From positions 24,321,116 to 24,385,115 of the forward strand of contig NC_067196.1 in NCBI RefSeq assembly GCF_000699445.3: a stretch of 64,000 nt of DNA, read 5' to 3'. The notes below the pieces were generated by a model that worked only from the letters and a program-made list of their open reading frames with translations, did not search any database and was not told the DNA's origin. The position numbers were made by a program, and so were the translations under genes. Shown here in pieces: positions 24,101 through 39,700 of the stretch; position 1 is the stretch's first letter, and each line of letters starts with the position of its first letter. This DNA comes from Schistosoma haematobium (lineage: Eukaryota; Platyhelminthes; Trematoda; Strigeidida; Schistosomatidae).

Positions 24101-27100
24101 TGTTAATTCACATCGATGGTGTTTCATAAAAGTAATAAGGAACTCCATACACCAGTTCGTTGAACATCACAAGTTTTCCGCGTCGAGAGCAATCAGAGCA
24201 GTCCAGAGTGCCTTGTTGCATCTGGTCTTTTGTTATACTCTTTTGAGATTTCCATGAAAACACAACTACTGAGGTCATTGGGACTAATTCACAGATGATA
24301 AGTGCGTAGTATGCTCGAAGTTCGTACAGTCTGTATTTTATCTCACCAGGATTATGTCGCTTGGATATTGATGTTTACGTACTGGAGAACATAAATTGTA
24401 CCTATGAAGGTTTTGGCGAACTTCAGATGCGTTAGAATAGTTTGTCATGACTGACTGTTAAGTATTAGAGACTAGTCAAACATGATTTTGTAGTTGAGCT
24501 TAAACAATTTTGATAATAATAATCACCTGCTCACTAGTGACTGACTTCAGGAGACACTTCTGGAGTTCTAGTGAGAAGTCGTTACCAGTGGAGTTCAACC
24601 AGGTCTGTTGTGAGATAGGAACTCACTGAAGACAATGGTGTACGGTAGCGCAACTTTGTGGATTGGTTGAAGTTAGACACTAACACCGTTGGACGCCGGC
24701 TCAGTGGTCTAATGGTTAGGTGCTCGCGCACGGAGCCAGTAGGTCCTGGGTTCGAGCCCCGGGTGGTGCGGGGTCGTGGATGCGCATTGCTGAGGAGTCC
24801 CATACTAGGGCGAAACGGCCGTCCAGTGCCTCCAGGTTTTCAATGGTGGTCTAGCTTCAACTGACTCATGAGTTCAATCTGTGGGAACTTTGAAGGTGTT
24901 CTGTTTGTTGTTCCTGGCGTTTTGAAAGATAAATCCTATCACTGTTCTTCAACTGTGATTGGTGATTTTGATAAGATGTTGCAAAACTTCAGTAATATCA
25001 TTTTGTCACTAAGCTAGTGCGTCTAATTTATTAATAATAAATATACCTGCAAGCTTAGTACACAACAATATACTTTGTTACCGAGTTGGTTTGTCATTAT
25101 TCATTATTTAAAGAGTATAGGAACTTTTAATAGTGCACTAGTATGGGAGTTTCCAAGTTTTTTTATTTGATATTGGTATATTTTATAGAAGTATTCAGTA
25201 TTCTTTATATACATGTTTATTTTGTTGTGACTATCGAAGTAGTCTTTGTTTATGACAATTAGATGCTTCTCATCTTTAGGCTCTATGTACTCATGCTACT
25301 GAAGAAAATGAACAATCGACTCTCAAAGATGTAATATCCCTGCTTTCGAAAACCCGGTCCACTGTATCCAATGCATTATTTAATCAAGACTGGGTGAAAT
25401 CTGTCTCTCCGACGTTAGCTTTCTTCTTGAAAACTCCTTTCTGTTCTAATCTCTATCCAGCTGAAGGTAGAAGTAAATTGGAAGAATTGATTTCTTCAGT
25501 TCGTCGCATGCAACATTCTTCTGAACTTCCACTTGTTATGTCCGAGTTTCTGATGGGTATGTGTGGATCTTATATTTGTTATATTGTTTATTCAGCGTTA
25601 TTTTCAGATGACAGTTATGCTACAGAATTCATTTAAATATAATTCGTAGTATATGAGGCTATATATCATTAATATATTTTAGTTATCAGAAATTACCTCT
25701 CTATAACTTATTAAATTGAAAGTGCCCAATATATATATTTCTCAATGGAGTTAGCATTGTATGGATTTACTACCATTTATTTGTAGCAACTCTTGTATAT
25801 TTACTTCAAAATAGTTACACCCAAGTTGTGATTATCCAAAACCTAAAATTCTCAAACCACACTGTAGTTTCATTGTTTCTTACTGCCTTACACTTACTTG
25901 TTTGATGCATACTGTTGAAACTCTTTCCTTTTTTTAGAGATATTACCAAAGTTAGCACCCAAATAATTAACATTTTGAAATTATAAACACTGTTTTTTTC
26001 TTAATGATAGTAATTTTAGTTGGTAATTCCTGGTTTTCTTTGACTAATCGTTAGCAAACTTATTTTAAACAATGTATCTAACTATTATTTTTTAAAACTT
26101 TATTTATGATTCTTTGATCTTCATACAAATTGAAGTTTTGAGAAATAGAACTAAGTTTATTATACACACCAACCCCGTGTACAATAATTGGTTTCAATTC
26201 CAAACTCTTGTTTGTGAAATTAGGCAAGAACGAATGAGTCTAGCGTAAGCTGCTGTTGTATCCCCCTCACCAATTAAGAAATTACAATCGACTAAAGTAT
26301 CAACCTATACATTTTACATTTGATTTCCAAGCTTAACTGATTTTATCCCCTCTCCATCTAGTCTTTACTAATATATTCTTATTTGTAAAAATAATGTGAT
26401 TGAAGGATAAATTGATCAGTGGTTACAATAAATAAAGTAGTTCATATAGCGCAAATGCAGGACTCAGTAGATTTTGTCTTGGTTCAATGTGACTAGAACG
26501 CAAACAAGATTTGTTTAGAGTGTTGCAAATATAACATTGAAACATCCTTCTTCAAAATCTACAGTTTGCCTATTTCATGGTGTTCTTATCGTGTGTTAGT
26601 CACCAATGTATCTAGTTGGCTTAGATTGTACATATTGGGGGAATCTCCCGACCATTTGTTTACAAAATTTGCGAAAACATCCATTAAATCGTATTGGTTA
26701 CATAACTTCATTTGGGCCTTAAGAAGAACATCCTTATCATCCGACATTTCTTTCTTCTATTCTTATTTTTTCATGTTCTTACATAATTTTCGAGATTTTC
26801 TTCAATATTACTAAATCTTTATTCCATCATACATTTAAATTCCAACGTTTATGATGTTATTTTATAAGGACTTTCGTTTAGATTAGAAGGAATAGTTTCG
26901 TAGTAGTTGGGTGCCGAGTGTATAGAAAACATTCAAATAGAAATTGTATTTTTAAAATCTCAGCTTTTTGAATTAACAATAACCAGTGTTTCATTCAGCC
27001 GTCTAGTTGGAACTTTTTCAGGGAAATAATCAAAACCCAAATTTAACGCATCAACTAGCTCATATTGACACTTTAACAAATGCTAAATTCGATATCTTAC

Positions 27101-30100
27101 CATCGTTGAATAATCGTTTAGTAAACTGATGTTTTGTGAATCCTATTCATATCCAATGATTATGATTTTCCATTATTCCCCAGAAGAAGCTCAAACCGGA
27201 TCGCTGGACGTTATGTTGGGGTTATTTTTAATTTAAATCGTTAGGATGTTTACGATTGTAGTTTCGTTTTAATGTTAACGATGTTATTTCGTTTCCTTAT
27301 CTACTTTTCTTATGTGGGAGGATTAAGATTTACTTCTCATCTCTTCAGTAGAAACCCGATTTAACATATATTGTGATTCCCCAACACTTTCTCTGACCGA
27401 TTGATAAATTTTGTATTTTAACTCGTTTAATTTCACAATTGTTTTTTCACCTCACAATAAATATATACTCTGTCTCAAGACAACTAATACATGTAACTGA
27501 GTTATTCCAGTTCATGATGGAGCCTACAGACATTTATAAGCTCATGAAATTCTACTTCATATTCTTCAATTTTTTCGAAAGTTCATTTGTAAATAAGTAA
27601 ATAAAATGTATGTTATTAAGGGAAAATGTCAGTTACCATTAGTTCGCCTTCATGTAAGTCAACTCAAAGCAAACTTATTAATAGACACTCATAAACACCA
27701 GTAATATTGGATTTATCGTTCGATTTTAGCCTAAAATACAAATTACCCTATCTACAATTTATTTGTCTATTATCTTTTTATATGTATTGTATTTTCTCTG
27801 TGTATATCTAGATGGCCCAGTGCAAGTAAGAGTTGATCACGGTCGTCCAAAGAAATCTGAACGAATTGCTTACCTGTTTAGTAATTGGCTTCTATTGTGT
27901 AAAAAGCAAAAACGTGTACTAAGTAACGTTGTGTCATCGTCGTCATCATCCAATGCAAACTATGTGTTAAAAGTGAAAAAACGCATTTGCCTAGAACAGT
28001 TCCATATAATCGATGTAGCTTCAGAGTTCAGTGACAATAATGGTAAATTATGTTTTTAATAAGAGTTTAATTCAATACGTCGACCTTTTTTGTCTCGATC
28101 TCTGAAACTTTCGAGGTTGCAAATTGTATATTGACTTCTATGAATTTCTGAGTAGCTATTTAGTTCTAACAACTTAATAATCAAGTTAACTGGTTTTTCA
28201 GTTTGTGATTGCAAATGTTAAATTTGATTTTCAAAGCTGGACGGAATTTCAGTGAACGACTGGTGTTCTTTTTTTACTAACGATTGAATCTTAATGGTTA
28301 ATCCCATGTATTGTTTTATATTTTCTAATCTGCAGATCAAACTGTGTTATCTGCATCAATGATATTTTTTTACCGCTTCCCTACTTTTAACATGGTGCTT
28401 ATATTTAGACTGGTATTTTGAAATTTTCTGTTTCTTATGTGTTTATTATTTGGGTGCTTATGGATTCACTAATACATAGACTGTTATGTGAGTTCTGTTT
28501 TTGTAATGTATACTTATGTGTTGTCGTAGGATGATGGATTCAGGTATTTTGCATCATTCACCAGTACTTTTAAGTCAAAAAAATACATGAAGGGTAGTTA
28601 GTTGCTCTTCGATTCATAACAATAATCTATAGTCCTTAAGTTTAGAGTTATTCTTTATTTGGTTGAAATTTCATAATTTCATAGAATATTGATAAGAAAG
28701 TGTGTTTTAAAAAGTTTATTAATGAAAACAATGCTCCTTAAAAATCAAGATTAGATATAATTTTTGGATTTCAGATATTTCTTTGCTCAGGTGTTCTCTC
28801 TAACTCAGTTATTCTGATTGGTTTCTGTTCATATTACGATTGGCTCTCTTTAAACAAGAAAATAATGATTAGCTGAAATTGATGATATTTAGAAATAAAT
28901 TTGTGTAGTATATAGATCATAGTCACGTCGAAATGTTCTGGCCTATAAATTCCACTTACTATATTCATTACTTCTTGTTATTCCTAAACACTATCATAAA
29001 CTAAATTTCTTTATTGGTGGTTGCACATATAGTTTACTTGCGGCACTAAGTTATTTCTGATGTATACTACTCATAATCGGCAGACGTATGAGATACTAGT
29101 ATATAACTGCGCGTTTATGTATGTTTTTCCAAATTCGTGTCTTTTTGATTAAAACTGTCCTAATGCCACGCAGTTTAGTTACATTCATCAATTTAATCTA
29201 ATCCTGATACTACTGCTTGACTTCAGTGATAAATTGTATGATGACCGTCTATTTTTATTTTGATCGATAGACCTCAGTACATTGTACAGTTTGGCCATTT
29301 AAAATACTACATATGTCCTTGTGTTATTTAATAATATATCCGAAGTCATTAGGATGAGAAATAATTTATGAAGTGAATTCCTTGGGAGAATTGTTTACTT
29401 CTAAATATTGATATTAAATAATATGACGTATATTTTCATCAAAATCCAAACTATTTATGTTGAGTAGAGGATTATTTTCAAATTTTGATGATTTTCGCCA
29501 AAAACCCAAATGTAATGTATAAATCCAATTTACTAAGACAGCGAATAAGTGATAAATAAATAGAGCAGCGATTCAGTTACTAATGATAATTTATTTCAGA
29601 AGTGAGATTGAATATTATGTGGTGATTATAATCTACGAATGTACACAACTTCATTCATTCCACGGTTTAGCCTATTTTGTGAAAACATCTTCGATTGTTG
29701 CTCAGGAATTGATTCAAACGTCCCAAACGAACTGATACTAGTAGGTAAGACAACGACCCAGTAGAATAGGTTTTTTTTATCCAATAAAGTAACATGCTTA
29801 TTGTATATAAATAAATTATTAACGGAAAAAATCAACGAGATGAGATGTCACAAACAATTGAAGGAGATCAATTTTGTGAGTAAATTACTCATTCAGTCTC
29901 TAATAAATTAAGGCCTGAATGTTAGGGCCAATTTCTCTTTGTTACAATACTAATTACAACTAGGTATCTTCTCAAGTGTTCTTGTTTTTGATATTGTTCT
30001 TTACAGGTATGTTATTTCTCTTTGACTTGGAATGTTGGGAAGCTCCTAAATTGTCATCTATCATGTCTAATGTACAAACGAACACAACTAGTTCGTTTAA

Positions 30101-31419
30101 TGCCAATACACTCTCGTCTTGTAGTTCTTCTGTTATACAAGCAGAAACACAGTCTATACTTTCTGGTTCATCCAATCATCATTATCAACCTCAAATTGGC
30201 AGTGTACTTTCTGTTTCTACACTTACAAGTACTAACACATTGATTGATCATACCATTGACTTAAATAACATTGGAAATAATAATAGTAATAATGAAAATG
30301 ACAAATCATTAATTCTACCAACCGCTGGTGATGCAGTGGAAGCTTCAAACAATGCTTTATTGGAGGTGATCTCATCTTATCCAAAACAGCGTTTCACATT
30401 TATTTTCTATAATAAAGAAGATAAAGCCAATTGGATATCAGCTTTAGTGTATCTTCATTTAGCTAGGTATTTTTGTTGTCAATAAATAAAAAGTTTGTAA
30501 TGTCTATTTAGGAACAGCATTTTTTATGCGTTAAACACGATTTGATATATTTTGTGGTCAGTATTTTCTTATGAATTGGCTCTGTACTTTATAGGCTTTA
30601 CCACTGACAACAGGAATCCAAGCAGCAATGTAAGGTGGGTTGTTTTTAGGGGTCCTTCCCTTCGTTATTAGAAAATAGGATCACTCCAGTTACTGGTTAT
30701 TTGACAGGATCACCTTATTGCTGTCATATCTCTGTACAGTTGGCAGCGCGATTTGAGGTCCGGACCTTAATTTGCTGCTTTTAATGCTACTGCTTTCTAA
30801 CCAACCTACTTGAAATAGTAGGACATGAAAGAACATTTGTTGCGGCCAGTGTAGCTCGATTGGATTATCATAATCTGTTAGCTTGACCACTATGACACAG
30901 TTAGGAGCTACGATTAGGTTAAAAATATTTTTAGCCGTATGATTACCTGTAATAATGATAATTCTTGAGTTATACAGAGTTTGACGTGTCAACTTCATTT
31001 GTCTTTCCATAGATGTTGAGTAAATAGAAATTTCTTTTTTATTTCAGACTGATGTTTTCAATTTACCTCAAAATAATCTTTCTACCAATTCCTTTTTATT
31101 ACTACCACTTTTAAATTTAGTCTTCTACCAATTTTTATTCGGCTACTCATAAGTTCATATATAAAGCTTCATTTTAGTCTTCTTTTGCTTTCTAGACTGT
31201 TTAAACGATATCTCACGTCCCTCCCTCGTCAAGATCTTCCTTTGATTTTACCATCTCCTTCAGTTTACCGGTAAGTGTTCCTGAAGTCGGGTGTTTTTAA
31301 TTTCTAAGTAATGTAATTTGTTATTCGTTTAATCTACGGTCTTCCTAGAAATCTATACCTATCTAGATAACGTGTTTACTTCTCAGTTACTGGCCTTACC
31401 AATCCTTGCATAGTATGAT

Positions 31420-31489
<70 letters not shown>

Positions 31490-34400
31490 GTAACTTCCAT
31501 GCATTTCTCTCCCTTTCACTTTGATTCAGTTTTTCATGACAAGGATTAGATTTTGAGCATCTCACTTAACTTGCAGAATCTCAGAATCTTTAGAGGAGAC
31601 TATCTTTATGCATAGAATGATTTGTTTTGGCTACAATTTGTAAAATCAGTTAAAATGACTTGTAAATTTTGTTGTTCTGTAATTATTCACAGGGAAAAAC
31701 TTTATTGATTATCATATTAATGTCTATCGGTCTTGTTTTCATTTGCTAGAATATGCAACACGTCCTTAATGATGAGACGACAGTCAAATAGTTTGTTTTA
31801 GCTTACCCTATCATGGTTATTTAATAGAATCATGAATATGAATAATTGATGAGGTTATTCCTCTATTTTGGTATTTCACCAACAATCTATGAAATGTAGA
31901 AAAAAAACTGTACTTATATTTTGTCTCTTAATATGTTTCTTTTTCTTTAAAAATTAGAACTTTTCGTTGACTAATCTCGCTAAAAGGAAAAAAGATTCAA
32001 CTGTTTCCAAATATATTATACTTAGTGATGTGCGGAAAAATAATGACGCGAGCTAAAGGACTATAATTGATCTGAACTAGTTGTTTAACGTAATATATAC
32101 TTGGATTGTAGAATTGTACTACGACAACTGGTTTGTTTCTGAATTGACAGAGTAATTACTGTTAAGATAATGACAAACAGATTTCATTAACAGTATAGGG
32201 TTGTGGATATTATTGAATTTCATTTAAGTCACGAACTAATTTAAATTGAACAGCTATTAATAACCTGTAAGCACTGAATAACTGTTTTCTCCTAGAATCT
32301 CGTGGAATAACCCTAAATTCCATCATTACGTTAGAGTATATTACCCAGTAACTGATTTAGATTTTTTCGTTTTGTCTTACAGATGATTAGCATTAAGCAG
32401 CTTACTAATAATGTCATTGACTTTTGAATTGAGTAACTGTTGATTTTAATTTCCTAGTAGTTCCCGTTTTGTATGTTGATTGTCTCCAATCATATACATA
32501 AATAGATCTCAAGTGTTTTTTAAAATAAATTTCTTCATTCCCGTAAATAATAATAAAGTCATTGAATCTGTCATTAGATCTAAATACATTTGTTATTCAA
32601 AGAAGTATTCATTGAATTATCAATCAAATTGCTTATATTTATTCCTATTCATATCTAATATAAACAGTGACTGTGTAATTTTATTCAATGTGTTATCAAT
32701 ATAAACATATTATTACATTGTTTTATTACAGATATTCTGTTCCCGACTCTCCATCTAATATTATATTTGAATCTTCTCAAACAGATGGTAGTGCAGGGAT
32801 TCCTGTTATTCGTGCTGCTACAATTTTGAAACTTATTGAACGAATGACATATCATGAATATTTTGACAATAAAACGTTGAATGCATTTCTTTTGGTATGT
32901 TTACTTTTTGTTAATTTATTTCGTTCTATCTAATTCATTAAATATACTTATTTTTTTTATTGAATTGGGTAAAAATTAAATCGACTTTATCTTTACTACT
33001 AATAAACTTAGAATAATTTTAAGCATTCAAAAGTAAATATGTTTATATGCTGTCTATCATTGTGGAACATTTAAGTATACTCATTGTCATAGTTTCTAGT
33101 TCTTACTTTATATTTTATGCTAAAAATTGAAGAACGTATAGAATTTAAAAATATATATATATACCTAATGGGTTCCCACAGTTATGTTTTATGATCCAAT
33201 CAGCCTAATGATATTAACGTCTCTTAAAACGATATTGAAGGACAAATTTGAGTTTAACATCACCAATGTATTTTGAACTGTATATGAAAAAGATACACCA
33301 TTTACAGTAGGATGATTAATGTACTATTTTGCTCGTAAGTTCAAACATCATTTGATATACTTTAATTTCATCAATCCTCACACAGTTGATTTAAAATCAA
33401 GTACACAGGCATGTTCCGGATTACTTGGATTTTTTCCCCAGCTAAACTAATTTTATACTAGATCAAAGTAATTAAAATGAAAAATGAATGTAGACTGAAA
33501 GTTTTGCTAAACTAACTGCAACATATTGTAAGTGGTAACAGTGTGCAGTTGATATATATTTATTTGATTGTTGTATGAGATGCTTAAATTATTTATTTCT
33601 CACTACTCCACCTACTATTTACTTGTTTATTATGCATACTTGTTGCGTGATATAAATAAACAGAAAAATATAAAACAATAAATTATATATTTCATCTTGT
33701 ATTGGTTGATTCAATCTTTCCATTGACGTTTAGGACTGCAATTGATCAGCCTCTTAGTGGCGTATATGAATTCTGTGCGGATTGTTTCAATATAACCTTA
33801 AGTCACAAGCGTTATAAGTAGAGATAAATAGTGGCTAGCAGTAAATGTACGTCCAACTAACTTGTCCCAAACAGAACGAAACGCGTGCCCTGGATCCGAC
33901 TGCTAGCCTACATCCATAAATTGTTTATTTCTTTGTGAAAATATCCACACATTGTTGGTACTTTAATCAATTTACCGTCACATACGTAATCATAAATTGA
34001 TCTAATCTGTTACAAAAAACTCCGCTTCACACTTGCTTGTTGTTACATGTTTTATTCTGATATCATTATTGATGAAATTAGTAAATTTGTTTATTAGTTT
34101 ATTCTGTAAGCTTTTATTTTCATACATTCAATGTAAGTAATCAGACTGATATTAATAAACTATGCATTTATTTGTTAGGTTCAGTGAAGCTATTAAACGT
34201 TGAGACAATTAGGCCTACAACAATTTCTTATTACAAATGGTTGAGATTCTTCTAATTACAAACGGGATCCAATAGCAACTAGATAGATTGACAACTGACA
34301 TATAACAGCACTTCAGCATTAATATTTCACATGCGAATGAGACGTAGAAAAGATAAGATATTCAGGATAGCTTTATATTCCGAACTGAAGTTCAAATTGA

Positions 34401-36652
34401 TCTTTGGACACTGCAAAATTAGAAAAGTGAAAGTAATAATAACTAATCAGATAAAAACAAGGGTCATTACGGAAATATGAACTAGAAAAATGTTATCGTG
34501 GTTACCTTTATCATCTAGAATTAACAGTTATTGGTATAAAACTAGACAACCTGAGCTCTCCTTAGCAGAGCGATATATTAATATATATATAAATTTCGGG
34601 CCAACTCAGTGTATTTACATTACTACTGTGGTGAACGCTGCTCACAAGGTTGCTAGTAATTAGTATGCAGCGGGATGTTACCTTGAATCTGTCACAGTCG
34701 TCAGACAGGGAGAAGAATTTCTGTACATTGAAAGCTCGGCTCAGGCAGAACAATTGAAGACCAGAAGAGAAGATAGTTCGCATTACAGAACACACTAAAA
34801 AATGCAAATAAATGGCCTAAGGCTATGTACACGTATAACATAAACCCTTTGCAATTTCTCACAATAAACATTTATTGCATCTGTCCATTACCTTGTTTTA
34901 CACTACCACTGGTGCTGTAGATCAAACTTTCTAGTCATCTTCAATGGTTTATAGTTGTTAATTTTGTTCCTACTTGTATAGTTTACTACAACTGTCATTT
35001 AATTCTTTCGTATGTGTATACAAAGTATCCATGTGTTTAAGCTGAACGTTTGTTTCAACTAGATTATAATGAATTTGAAATAATAAGAAAAAGTGTAAAA
35101 TTATGAAGGCTTGCATCACACTGAATATGAGTAGTATAAATGTAGATATAAAATTATTGTGTTGTTTTCTTATTCTATTATGATTTGTAACATTGTGATA
35201 TCCTTCTTTTCAATTATTGTATAGACATACCGACGTTATATTTCTTCGTTGGAGTTGTTGGATTTATTAATTGAGCGATTTAATATACCAAATCCAGATT
35301 TTACTGAGGCTGCTAATGAAACATTCAATTCAATAAAAGAACGTGATGGTTTACTTACTGTTGCTTTACGTTTAGAACAACGTTTCCGTTCAGTGTATAA
35401 ACGGCGTGTACAATACAGGTTTGATCGAGTTTCATTAGTTTTTCTCTTAATTGTGTTGTTGGCTGATACTAATTGCTTATAAATATTTTGTTGTGGTCTA
35501 AGCACTCTTCAGTTAACATGGCATTATTCCCCGGTTGTACTCGTCACAGATTGATCTCAGTTGGGATATGTCTGAAAACTGGGTAGCACTACTAAACAGC
35601 TGTTTCATATTAGGATCGAATTCGTCAATACAGCGGTGAATACAACCTAAAACTAAACTAATCCTCACAAAACTAACAATTAGTTCATTAGTAACCTACT
35701 CCAAGAATTTCTGGTGAAACGTTGTGACTGGTGAAGTTCAGATATGTGAGGAGCCAAACAATTTGTTACCAAATGGTATTTGATTGCCATTCTATATTGT
35801 GAACTGAACGAAGTTAGGGTTGTACCACTGGGTGCCGAACTAGTAGCTCAAGCGGTCAAACGTTTCTTCTCGTGATCCGATGGTCCTGGGTTTGGCCTTA
35901 AATAGTGAATTGGTTGAAAACGATCTATTCCAAGTAGCAATATCGACAAAAGCCCTGGTACGGCCAAGAGTGGGAAGAGTCCGCTCTCTTCGAAATGTTC
36001 TCACATAGCCACGCGTATAAAGCCACTGTCAGGGAAGTCTTACTCACTGCCTTCTCGTGTCGCAAGTGTCGTTTGTGAAATTGAGAGGACCAAAAATGAA
36101 TGTCCGTCACATTAACAGTGTTGGTTTGTAAGGAGGATCCGCCTAGAGGAGTTGGAGAATCTTGATTCCAAATCGATGGTGCACATGGGCCTCAGGATCC
36201 TGAAGGAACAAATGGCGTATGAACCAATTATCGGTCACCGGCTACCATGGGACTACATCTCCTTACGTTGCTCCACTACCTTGTAGGTCAAACCTTTAAA
36301 TCGAAGGCTCCGGGTGTGGCTACCCCTAAGAATACCACCTGCTTGGGTTTGGGTGCATGGGCAGTATCATAGCCAACACACAAATCAAGTGTCTTGTGTG
36401 GTGTATATGTATTCGATGCTTCCTTGTACCAATATTTGTGTTTAAATAAACAAATGAACGTTCAAAAGACTTTTTAGTGGAAATTCACGGTTGTCCTAAT
36501 GGTCTCATATTTCATTAAATAACGTTTTTGGGAAGTTCCGTGGATAGAATGAATAGAAACACTTTCAAGAATAAATTGGTAATTGGTAAAAAGATCACAC
36601 ATCTGGTACAGCCAAGCAGATTTCGTTCGATGATGAAAAAGGGAGTTGACCT

Positions 36653-36710
<58 letters not shown>

Positions 36711-39700
36711 TGTTTTTGGGAATGGCTCATTCGACATTTCACTGATCTATTCCCGCACCATTCAGATGTTTTTTGTCCCTGCACTAAGCACATCAATAAC
36801 AATGTTAATGACGTCAATTTTATTAACAAGTGACGTTGGAAATTAGATTGATTAAGCAGAGTTCTCCAAGATTGACCGATTATCACTGAAATTGTAGATG
36901 AATCACATCGATACTATCTCCACTTGCTATAAGTTTTTATTTGATCAGTATTAAAACATCCATAATAATAGAAAATCATAAGGCTCAATTATAAGAAAAC
37001 TCGTTAACTCCATTATCGACTTGCAGTTCAAATTCAACATCAAATCCATGTTTTTGAAATTGCATTTTATGAGCTCGGTGGTTTAGTCATAAAGTTTTCA
37101 TTGTCTTCCTAGACACGATATCACCATCACAAACTTGAGATAGAATTGAGGTATTAGAATTTTTTAAAAAGTGACTAGCATCTTTTTAGGTCGGTTTTGA
37201 AGTTCATAGGTTGTTGCTGTTTAGACGTTTTCTGCCATCGTCTGCTTAATTATCTTGACTGTTTTTCTGACTGTATCCAGCTCACAAAATGCAATTTTAA
37301 CAAAATCATTCTCTTGTGCTACATATTTTCTCGATCATCCAATCCATTGGTTGCTCAATCCCATTAACAAATATAGACAATTTTATAAAGTGAATGATAG
37401 AGTGAAAAGCTGTTAGCACTTTATTTATATATCTCCCATCTATATTATTGAGATTGTCTCCGTCAATCAATCTGTGTCGTTACTACTCTTCAACGATAGT
37501 TTAAGTGTTCACAAAAGTCTTCAATTGTATTCATCGCCAAGTCACATTCAGTTCAGTAGTTATCTCAATGCTATCTTAGAATTTTCATCATCTTATTATG
37601 ATTGTCTTTTTTTTGAAAAAAATTTATTTCAGGGTTTTAAATTTCATTATTAAATGGGTGAAAAATTCTTCTTACTATAAACTTGACATATTACCAGACA
37701 CTGTATTACGCAGTAGGTTGTGGGATTTCCTAGACACTGTACATGCTCGTAATTTATCTGACAATGTGACAAATATTCGTAAATCTCTTCTTGGTGATAG
37801 AATAAGATTAATCCAGACAATTGAACAACTGCCACCTGAACAACTTGATTTCGGTTTGGTTACATCATCGGATGACGTGAAATTAACCACAGTAAGACTT
37901 GTTATATATGCACATTACCATAATTTTAAATTTATGTATTTTATTAGTGATAAGATTCGGCAATATTTATTGTACAAGAATTTTGACTCAATTTTATCTT
38001 AAATCAACATATTACTGAATTATCCTTATTATTTAATTCGTTTGTTTCTTTGTAATTTTCAAACATCTTTTTAATTATTCGTATAGATATCTTGAGTTGG
38101 TTGAATTGTATGATGAGGCTGTTTAAAATGTTCTCTAATCTAGCACTTCTTTCCACTTTTATGTTGTATATACCGTCCAAATTTTTATCAGCAAATATCG
38201 TACAGTCATTGAAGTTTTTTTGAAGATGACAAAGTCAACTACATGTAAACCAATTATTCTGGTATTTTCTAAGAAAGAAGAACATTCTGTTTCTAATGTG
38301 TTTCTTGTGAATTTTGTCCAATGGAATTCAGCCATTACATTTGCAACTATCTTATCATTGTGTTTTATATATCGGGAATAAGTTTTTCTGTTGCATTCAA
38401 CTGTTATATAATAGTAGCATTTAATAAAAATTTTTGATCAATTATTATTTACCATTTAACTCCTGGAAATAGTGTAGTTTGTAAGATTTTAGAACATACC
38501 TAATTGTTTGTGCATGTAGTACGAATCGCTTTTCGATACTGTTAGGATAGACTAGACTGTTTTCAGTACATTTTATTTGCAGATATTAGTAAACTTTGAT
38601 TTAATGTTTACTGTGTTCATTCTCTTTTCATTTTCATTACATCGACTTTTGATTCCTTTTGAAGGTTCATCCGTTAGAATTCGCACGTCAAGTAACACTT
38701 TATGAATGGGAGTTATATTCGCGCATTGAATTTTGGGAAGTCACTGGTAAGGAAAAAATCAAATCTCCCAATTTCGAATTATCACTCCAGTTTTCCAATA
38801 AGGTTTGTACTTTCATTTTTGTCAGTATCATATCATTATACCTATAATAACATCGATAAAATAAATAATATCTGACTGATATTACATTTATATCTCAACC
38901 ATTTTATATTATTGACGTTGGCATTAGTAAACTTATTTAGTTAACTGTTACTCAGTCATCAATCTAGAGCCTGACGGAAATGTGTATTGGTCTAAGTTGT
39001 TATATCGCATTAGCTAAACGTGGTGAAATTAACACGATGAACAGTAAAGTAATCTAAATAATATAGTAGCAATTTCAATGAGAAAGACCAAGTATTAAAA
39101 ATAGGGTTCGAGAAGAGGGAACAAAAAGGAATTTATGAAGAGAAAATAGAACTCAAGACCTAGAGAAAGACAAAGAGTAAATGCATTTGTTCTATTATGA
39201 ATAATTCTCATCCACTTCACCCAACCACCCCAACCACTAATCACATTTGTTACTTGGACCTCAACCAGATAGTCTGCATTTACCAAAATGACAAACTCCT
39301 AGCTTTTTCCTAACCTACTTCTGGTTAGACATACATGAAACACGTTCAAACCGCTCCAGTCAATGAAGATTCATTGTTTCACAAATTGATTTACCTTTTT
39401 TATCTGATGCTCTGCATCTAACCTTAATATTCCTCACTCATTGGTTCGGACATACGCTAGCAATGTTTCTGTTAGTAAAAATTATATGGGTTAAATATTA
39501 AATCCCTGTTTATTATTCCACAACTTACATAATCTTTGGTTATTATTGTATAAGATTGTTTACTCATCTACGATTCTCAATTTAATACGTTCTTAATAAC
39601 TCAGTCAGTCTGTAAAACGCAACGTAGAACCTGACACATATGTACATCGGTTCAAGTTGCCATACCTCTTTAGCACAGAGAGATGAAATTGCCATGATAA

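Larger units (their letters stand above)
22435..25279 (+). other. SOS intron 7
   Basis: Holds two S-alpha SINEs (listed separately). Around 23520-23660 the string agcttgggctagattaccgagcgaaacgttgg may be another repeat. The rest is AT-rich with nothing recognised. Confidence 0.5.
35419..37632 (+). other. SOS intron 13
   Basis: Holds a degraded tRNA-like sequence near 35843-35900, repeat C (35925-36450) and a (TA)n tract. The remainder is AT-rich. Confidence 0.5.

Noticed and set aside
24690..24780. tRNA gene
   Set aside because: A and B boxes are present, but the sequence continues into a hammerhead and recurs as a dispersed SINE; no tRNA cloverleaf with a proper acceptor stem was found.
26566..26814. 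82-codon frame in SOS intron 8
   Set aside because: Hydrophobic AT-rich translation with no recognisable motif, flanked by ordinary intron sequence.
34562..34807. 81-codon minus-strand frame in SOS intron 12
   Set aside because: No family recognised; probably repeat-derived.
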